NCBI RefSeq assembly: GCF_009789575.1
Contig: NZ_CP046908.1
Coordinates: 4,369,001-4,433,000, forward strand
Origin: Stappia indica
GTDB lineage: Bacteria; Pseudomonadota; Alphaproteobacteria; Rhizobiales; Stappiaceae
Direction of reading: 5' to 3'
Length of the DNA stretch: 64,000 nucleotides
The position numbers were made by a program, and so were the translations under genes. Below, in pieces: positions 61,001 through 64,000 of the stretch; position 1 is the stretch's first letter; the number at the start of each line of letters is the position of its first letter. Under the pieces are notes generated by a model that saw only the letters and a list, made by a program, of their open reading frames with translations, was not told the origin of the DNA and searched no databases.

Positions 61001-64000
61001 GACGGCGTTGCGGCACGCTACGGCCGTGCGGCCACGCATCTGCTGAGCCTGCTGCGCGACCTGGTGAAGGAGCCTGGCGAAGGCAAGGTTCTGGTGCAGC
61101 TGGCGCTTTCGCCGGCGCGCGAAGGAGCCTTGCTTGCGGGCCTCGGCGCAATGCTCGACACCGCTGCCATCGAGGATCCGCGCATTCTGGGGCAGGTGAT
61201 CGAGCTTCCCGAGGGACTTGCGCCCGATCATGCCGCCCGTCTGCTGGCGAGCGAGGCCGGGGCACCGACGGGCGCGCGCATTCGTCATGCGAACGGCCGG
61301 CGGTTCGTGCGGGGCTGGCGAGAGGACGCGGGGGGCGCGAAGCCGTTCGCATGGCGGCCGCGAGGCGTCGCGCTGGTCACCGGCGGCATGGGGCGGCTCG
61401 GCCGACTGGTTGCGCGCGATATCGCGCAAACGGCAAAGGGGTCGGTGTTGGTTCTGACCGGCTCTGCGCCGCTCGACGACGCCCGAGGGGCGTTCCTCGA
61501 CGAACTCCGGGCGTTGGGCGCGGTTGCCGGCTACCGGCAGGTGGACATGGGCGATCCGGACGCGGTCGCAGGCCTCGTATCCCATGTGATCGAGGTGCAT
61601 GGCAGGCTCGACGCGGTGGTGCACTGCGCCGGGACGCTCCGCGACGGACATCTCGCCTGGAAACGGGAGACGGATCTTGCCGAGGTTCTCGCCCCCAAGG
61701 TGACCGGCGCGCTCGCCCTGCGCGAGGCATGCAGCGGGCTGGATCCCGATACCTTCGTGCTGTTTTCCTCGCTGGCCGGTGCGTTCGGCAATGCCGGGCA
61801 GGCGGATTATGCCGCCGCCAACGGCTTCCTCGACGCCTTGGCCGGGCAGTCGGGCAGCCGGATCGTCTCCATCGGCTGGCCGCTGTGGCGCGACGGCGGC
61901 ATGGCGGCCGGCGACGAGGTGCAGGCGGCGCTGTTCGAGCGCATGGGGCAGCGGCCGCTGGAAACGGATGCGGGCCTTTCCGCGCTGCATTCGATCCTGG
62001 GGAGCGGCCATGCGCAGGCCGCTGTGCTTTCGGGCGATGCGGGGCGGGTCAGGCGCTTCTTTGTGCGGCAGGAGATGGCCGAGGTCCCGCCGAGCGAGCC
62101 TCAGGCTGTGACGGGTGGCGGCGCCGTGTCCTCGGAGCTTCTGTCCCACACGACCGCCCGGCTGGGTGAGCTGTTCGCGAAAGTCAGCGGCCATCCGGCG
62201 GGGCGCATCGACCCGCAGGCCCCGCTGGAGGATTACGGCATCGACTCCCTGATGATCACCCGGCTCAACAGCGAGTTGGCCGGGATCTTCGAGGCATTGC
62301 CGAAAACCTTGTTCTTCCAATACCGCACACTCGCCGCGATTGCCGGATGGCTCACTGAGCGCCAGCCCGAAGCGTGTCGCCGCTGGACAGGCCTGAGCAA
62401 CGATAGCGCGGCCCCTGCACCCGCCATCGCGGCGCCGGCGAAGGCGGCACTTGCCCCGTCGCGCGGTGCGCCGCCAACCCATGCCGAACCCATCGCCGTC
62501 ATCGGCCTTGCCGGTCGCTATCCGGGCGCCAACACGCTCGACGCGTTCTGGGAGAACCTTCGGGACGGCCGCGACATGGTCGGCGAGATCCCGGCCGAGC
62601 GCTGGGACCTCGAGGGCTTCTTCGAGCCGGATGCCGACGAGGCGGCCGCTTCGAGCCGCAGCTACTCGCGCTGGGGGGCGTTCCTTCAGGATTTCGCCGG
62701 GTTCGATCCGCTGTTCTTCCGCATCTCGCCGAGGGACGCGGCGGCCATGGACCCGCAGGAGCGCCTGTTCCTGATGTGCGCCTGGGCGGCCTGCGAGGAT
62801 GCCGGCTACACCCGCGCGCGGCTGAAGCAGGTGGCCGGTGGCCGCGAAGGCGCCAATGTCGGCGTCTTCGCCGGCGTGACCAAGACCGGCTACGCGCTGC
62901 ACGGTCCGTTCCAGGGCGAGGGCGGGGCGGTGGTACGTCCGGCCACCTCCTTCGCCAGCGTTGCCAACCGGGTCTCGCATGCGCTCGATCTCGCCGGGCC
63001 GAGCCTGCCGGTCGACACCATGTGCTCCTCGTCGCTGACGGCGATCCACGAGGCCTGCGAGCAGCTGCGCGCGGGTCATTGCGCCATGGCACTGGCCGGC
63101 GGCGTCAATCTCTACCTGCACCCCTCGAACTACATCGAACTCTGCGCCGCGCACATGCTGAGCCCGAGCGGCCGCTGCCACAGTTTCGGCGCAGCGGCCG
63201 ATGGTTTCGTGCCCGGCGAGGGCGTCGGCTGCGTGCTGCTGAAGCCGCTGTCGCGCGCGCTGGCCGATGGCGACCGCATCCATGCGGTGATCCGCGGGAG
63301 CGCGATCAATCACGGCGGGCGCACGAATGGCTACACCGTGCCGAGCCCGGCGGCGCAGCGCGACGTGGTGCGCGCCGCGCTCGACCGTGCCGGCCTGTCG
63401 GCGCGGGATGTGAGCTATGTCGAGGCGCACGGCACCGGCACGGTGCTCGGCGATCCCATCGAGGTCGACGGACTGACCCAGGCTTTCGCGCCGGATGCGG
63501 CCGAGACGGGCTTTTGTGCGCTGGGCTCGGTGAAGTCCGCCATCGGGCATCTCGAGGCCGCGGCCGGCATTGCCGGGCTGACCAAGGTGATCCTGCAGAT
63601 GCGCCACGGCATGCTGGCGCCGACGCTGCATGCGGAAGAGGCGAACCCCAATCTCGACCTCGCCGCGACGCCTTTCGCGCTTCAGCGGCAGGCGGCGGCG
63701 TGGAGGGTGGACGGGCCGCGCATCGCCGGCATCTCCTCCTTCGGGGCGGGCGGCGCCAACGCGCATGTGATCGTCGAGGAATGGCGGGACGAGACCTCAA
63801 CGATCGCGCCCGCGAACGCATCGCAGGCCATCGTCCTGTCGGCACGCACGCCGGAGCAGTTGCGCTCCCAGGCGGAGAACCTGCTGGCGGCCCTGCGATC
63901 CGGTGTTGCGGCGGTCGCGCCTGCCGCTCCGCAAGCCGTTGCGGCTAGCATCGCGGACGACCTCGCCGCCGTGCTCGGCGTCGAGGTGGCGGATATCGAT
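52070..64000 (+). CDS. Giant trans-AT polyketide synthase: KS-DH-KR-ACP / KS-DHlike-ACP / KS-KR-ACP / KS-(ACP...), 3' truncated by window
   Basis: Open with no stop from ATG 52070 to the edge (3,977 codons). Module 1: KS (res. 8-440, Cys177 in DTACAAS, His312 in HGPGT), DH (594-870; HKVRGTQILP and HPVMLDAAIQ intact), KR (885-1290; TGGAGGLG, YAGAN, LLDD), ACP (Ser1371). Module 2: KS (1462-1894, Cys1633), a DH-like domain (2071-2334) lacking the catalytic pattern (LPSTALGAAWQ), ACP (Ser2392). Module 3: KS (2474-2901, Cys2638), KR (2931-3331; TGGMGRLG, YAAAN), ACP (Ser3393). Module 4: KS (3473-3904, Cys3652), then the start of an ACP. No AT domain and no loading module: units are loaded in trans and the starter comes on a separate ACP. 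Modules 1-2 match the glutarimide-forming pair. Confidence 0.95.
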   Translation, partial: MSREGGREPVAIIGVGLRLPGADRLATFGAHLAAGRSLISQVPASRWNAEELLGDPARGNRTSSIWGGFVEDADCFDASFFGISPREAAWMDPQQRFALEMAWHAIEDAGYRASDLAGSRTGVYMGVCHWDYAELLEKHLPHVDAYLPTGIAFSIIANRVSHFFDLQGPSITNDTACAASMTSLYEAVRALQGGECDMALAGGVNLIWSPNHFVAFSKAGMLSKTGRSNAFDDAADGYVRGEGGAVLLLKPLEQALADGDPIHAVIRGIGINHGGRTNSLTVTNPRAQAALIKAVHREAGVAPDTVSYVEAHGPGTPLGDPIEISGLKEAFADLHAEAGTTPRAASCGIGSVKTNIGHLEGAAGVAGIVKVLIALAREELPGNVGFTAQNRLVDLAGTPFRIQKEAGPWQRTEGAPRRACVSSFGFGGSNAHVLIEEAPEVEATRDDCEGEVHLLPLSAADEERLQALLGELLAAVEAPEAPALADLAYTLRIGRASLEIRVAFLVRNRQDLADAIRARLGGTEHPAVVDGQAETTGEPLHDLAARFVSGEDIDWLAAGLPKGRRVRAPLYPFARERHWMDESLGVKDDRPAPHPMIHRNVSGFAGPVFESSLRGPELFWADHKVRGTQILPGVAALEMARAAADLAGAGLGSTFALEDVVWSRPIAARETPVTVETHLTRQADRCIGFTIRTAGGEGHNVRGTIAPSPEAAPSAPVLSQLQGELREDVPVALCYARLQASGVDHGPAFRALARVARGRGRVLAQLKLPRRLHPTLTSLPLHPVMLDAAIQAWIALDETGPTGAAVPFACRRVVVHGSCEPMMWALVTERGTPSATAAVRHLDIHMLDRDGNLRVSFEDLALRIVASDETAVEADKGVTADDLPLVLAESRWRPAPAGTGQVGERDASVLLAGFGEATLSNTFVRNLSEASGQGVSVLAEVPAGDPAAAAAKLFDTLHARIVETMRDKPRRPRHFLVLVPESLPQSVTAPLAALLRTAATENPKISGALVRIEGPADAGRLAGLLRQEVEAADTFTELRRRADGSREALRIDPVDLPAGRGEMQLDPDGAYWITGGAGGLGLILAGWLAARGARNIVLSGRSAQDDGRFEALRKSGATVTYAVCDMGDAAAVEDLAHRIAREIGPLKGIVHAAGLLDDGYILTQAGRDFAPVFAPKLAGTLNLDRATRAAPLDFLVLFSSVAARFGNAGQAAYAGANAFLDGFAAERAAMVEKGERQGRTLAVAWPLWAEGGMSVDMPTLEAMERRFGTVPLPSEAGLAALERLLVAGQAPCATVLYGDTARIGAFLAEREGAVERQDAPAPSDAPQAAGDDAALARQGALFVRDILADVLELEPSRIRLNRKLEEYGLDSISIVETTNRLEERLGPLSKTLFFEYVDLEGVAGHLVENHRDALAAALAEEGLSEVASPPVTPLEAPAEVIAVRADPGPSVSQPNAETDSHAIAIVGLSLHVSGAATQDEFWEMLAGGIHGFRPYPQERWDHAALLHPERDVLGKTVVRTGCFLDDIDRFDPRYFRISQTEAELMSPEVRLFLQASVEAFENAGYSRETLQRRHGGDVAVIVGSMTNEYDLYGFQNMLMRGSPASGSYTGTVPNMVSYYYGFTGPSYFLDTMCSAASTCVHEAVHMLRSGRCEMALAGGVSLLLHPQKLIATSQEHFTTKSADVIRGYGVGAEGTILGEGVGALVLKRLCDAERDGDHIHGVIIGTGISNAGVRNGFTVPNPHQQAVAIERALDDAGITADTVSYIEGHGSGTALGDPIEVKALTQAFRKHTDAVGACPIGTVKSNVGHLLGASGLAGIAKVVAQLGKGMLAPSLHAETLNPDIPFASSPFRVQRELAPWQRPLGRDGRELPRRAGVTSIGAGGMNSHILIEEYRPRPRSSGQAGPELLVFSAMNQERLVALVRRHLAWMERHPDADLSDIAFTLQVGRTELPCRLALAASDLADVRRRLADFAAAPGAKGAWHHVRSILDVDPPEDVEQLAAAVAARDLDQVADAWTHGAAIDWFALWRGREPHRVPLPTYPFEQVRCWYPEQPDAPSVVNPLGSRLKLHPFVGRNVSTLSGLRYETDIHLGELLDYVHTQGRRQTVLPMVAVETVAALARIAGLAGPVSVEGLQVLGLPDWPAVKTLTLTLEPAGDGFQARVVACDGEATETPWLQGRVATGAARDGQVDLDALKAASTEVLDHARIYGDLARNGLGFGPYLEGIARAFRLAGGGLLCELREDAPQQDWFRRNLALPSTALGAAWQALQLLTGGGEALVLAGAGRVMVSNGDVTAVLCQPGRDGAFDFSFLGKGGRIVARCEGVAAVPLAEFAAAPSIPSPQPATTVAQDTGKTADWAAQELRRIAAGILKFNPDDVGPREPFHDLGFDSISLTRYAGEIGSTFGIELSPAIFFECEHVEALAEHLVRRHGIAPPVETAPAQPVRAAPLAAAPVPTISQLVASPSGTAPGDRIAIVGMAGRFPGSPDVDSFFDNLLAGRDLTGDLPLERYGEAYRERVSAASFPRRGGFLSEVDRFDAASFRISPAEAERMDPQQRLLLETAWHAVEHAGIEPSGLPKSTGVFVGVTSLDYAALLTAHGVAADGYVATGNSLAMVANRVSHAFDLSGPSEAIDTACSSSLVALLRAAQALKDGRCEAALVGGVNLCLAAEGFEGPHNAGMLSPDGRCKSFGAGADGYARGEGVAVLVLKRLKDAERDGDRILGTIIGGAQNHGGRAGALTAPNAKAQAALVEEALAGIDPATIGYIEAHGTGTHLGDPVEVNGLKRAFAALTGRESVAEPHIGLGTVKSSIGHLEAAAGLAGVVKVLMAMQRGELPPTLHCDEINPHVELAGSPFRLVRSREAWPRAFDAAGSPLPRRAGVSSFGFGGTNAHVVLEEHLAEGRAQRPPLPPRRFAATRYWIPGVSPADETLVFVPEWREQEAPAGGFAGRRIVVACGVDVEARPGCELVSLAPGRDGVAARYGRAATHLLSLLRDLVKEPGEGKVLVQLALSPAREGALLAGLGAMLDTAAIEDPRILGQVIELPEGLAPDHAARLLASEAGAPTGARIRHANGRRFVRGWREDAGGAKPFAWRPRGVALVTGGMGRLGRLVARDIAQTAKGSVLVLTGSAPLDDARGAFLDELRALGAVAGYRQVDMGDPDAVAGLVSHVIEVHGRLDAVVHCAGTLRDGHLAWKRETDLAEVLAPKVTGALALREACSGLDPDTFVLFSSLAGAFGNAGQADYAAANGFLDALAGQSGSRIVSIGWPLWRDGGMAAGDEVQAALFERMGQRPLETDAGLSALHSILGSGHAQAAVLSGDAGRVRRFFVRQEMAEVPPSEPQAVTGGGAVSSELLSHTTARLGELFAKVSGHPAGRIDPQAPLEDYGIDSLMITRLNSELAGIFEALPKTLFFQYRTLAAIAGWLTERQPEACRRWTGLSNDSAAPAPAIAAPAKAALAPSRGAPPTHAEPIAVIGLAGRYPGANTLDAFWENLRDGRDMVGEIPAERWDLEGFFEPDADEAAASSRSYSRWGAFLQDFAGFDPLFFRISPRDAAAMDPQERLFLMCAWAACEDAGYTRARLKQVAGGREGANVGVFAGVTKTGYALHGPFQGEGGAVVRPATSFASVANRVSHALDLAGPSLPVDTMCSSSLTAIHEACEQLRAGHCAMALAGGVNLYLHPSNYIELCAAHMLSPSGRCHSFGAAADGFVPGEGVGCVLLKPLSRALADGDRIHAVIRGSAINHGGRTNGYTVPSPAAQRDVVRAALDRAGLSARDVSYVEAHGTGTVLGDPIEVDGLTQAFAPDAAETGFCALGSVKSAIGHLEAAAGIAGLTKVILQMRHGMLAPTLHAEEANPNLDLAATPFALQRQAAAWRVDGPRIAGISSFGAGGANAHVIVEEWRDETSTIAPANASQAIVLSARTPEQLRSQAENLLAALRSGVAAVAPAAPQAVAASIADDLAAVLGVEVADID

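Larger units (their letters stand above)
35397..64000. other. Trans-AT polyketide biosynthetic gene cluster, glutarimide (sesbanimide-like) type, left part
   Basis: From the acyl hydrolase at 35397 to the window edge nearly every gene belongs to one trans-AT PKS system: free-standing ATs and AT-ER, PPTase, HMG-synthase beta-branch cassette, AsnB-like amidotransferase with ACP, tailoring methyltransferase and P450, exporters and a PKS without internal AT domains. The glutarimide call rests on amidotransferase + ACP + KS-DH-KR-ACP followed by KS-DH-like-ACP. Sesbanimide-like is preferred because that product has a glutarimide, an exomethylene and a methylenedioxy bridge, all of which have candidate genes here. 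The right boundary lies outside the window. Confidence 0.8.

Noticed and set aside
58940-63766. Very long minus-strand open frame (about 1600 codons) opposite the PKS
   Set aside because: Its translation is Arg/Ala/Gly-rich without any domain, while the plus strand encodes continuous PKS domains; it is a high-GC antisense shadow.
52070-64000. Possibility that the PKS is broken by a frameshift or split into several genes
   Set aside because: Motifs in every KS, DH, KR and ACP that I checked fall in the same frame as ATG 52070, and no stop in that frame is seen up to the edge.
35397-64000. Pederin/labrenzin-type or bacillaene-type product
   Set aside because: The AsnB amidotransferase with its ACP and the KS-DH-KR-ACP/KS-DH-like-ACP start fit glutarimide assembly better; the shared HCS cassette is not diagnostic.

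Overview
The window is a GC-rich stretch of a bacterial chromosome, almost wholly coding, with genes packed into operons by 1-4 nt start/stop overlaps. TRAP and branched-chain-amino-acid-type (Liv) transporters, MocR, FadR-type GntR and BKACE genes, and a glutarimide-type trans-AT polyketide cluster all suggest a marine alphaproteobacterium of the Stappia/Labrenzia (Stappiaceae) kind. That placement is an inference. No rRNA, tRNA, CRISPR array, insertion sequence or phage gene was seen.

Layout. (1) 1-7196, acyl-CoA and beta-keto-acid catabolism: the end of a CaiB/BaiF CoA-transferase, a thiolase-like protein without an obvious nucleophilic Cys, a DUF35 partner, a BKACE enzyme and an SDR. Facing them are an aldehyde dehydrogenase, an SMP-30 lactonase-like protein and a shortened SecY-like membrane protein. 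(2) 7258-17957, a Tm-1-like locus: a Liv-type ABC importer in one operon with separate genes for the two halves of the plant Tm-1 protein (UPF0261 and PEP-hydrolase/TIM barrel) and a double-SRPBCC protein. A divergent short TIM-barrel gene lies beside it, followed by a regulator that fuses the same TIM barrel to a decayed NtrC-like AAA+ domain and a Fis HTH. (3) 18061-23387: TetR, methyltransferase, MFS and TonB receptor genes, plus a repeat-rich upstream region. (4) 23388-30106, a probable mevalonate uptake and degradation operon (TRAP dctPQM, class II HMG-CoA reductase, HMG-CoA lyase), with a divergent MocR regulator. (5) 30090-35384, a probable quinate/shikimate/dehydroshikimate unit: AroE-like, GntR, TRAP dctPQM and an AroQ-like protein with altered active-site residues.

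(6) 35397 to the right edge is the left part of a trans-AT polyketide cluster. It contains a PksD-type acyl hydrolase/AT, a PPTase, an FkbM methyltransferase and P450, a beta-branching cassette (HMG synthase, ACP, Cys-to-Ser ketosynthase, ECH1), an AsnB-like amidotransferase with its own ACP, two ABC half-transporters, an AT-ER fusion, and a giant PKS that runs off the window. The PKS order is KS-DH-KR-ACP, KS-(DH-like)-ACP, KS-KR-ACP, KS-(ACP). Amidotransferase + ACP + KS-DH-KR-ACP + KS-DH-like/branching-ACP is the known signature of glutarimide formation. With the beta-branch cassette and the methyltransferase/P450 pair it best fits a sesbanimide-type glutarimide (ring by the amidotransferase and branching module, exomethylene by HCS/ECH1, possible methylenedioxy bridge by MT/P450). 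The product assignment is an inference from gene content.
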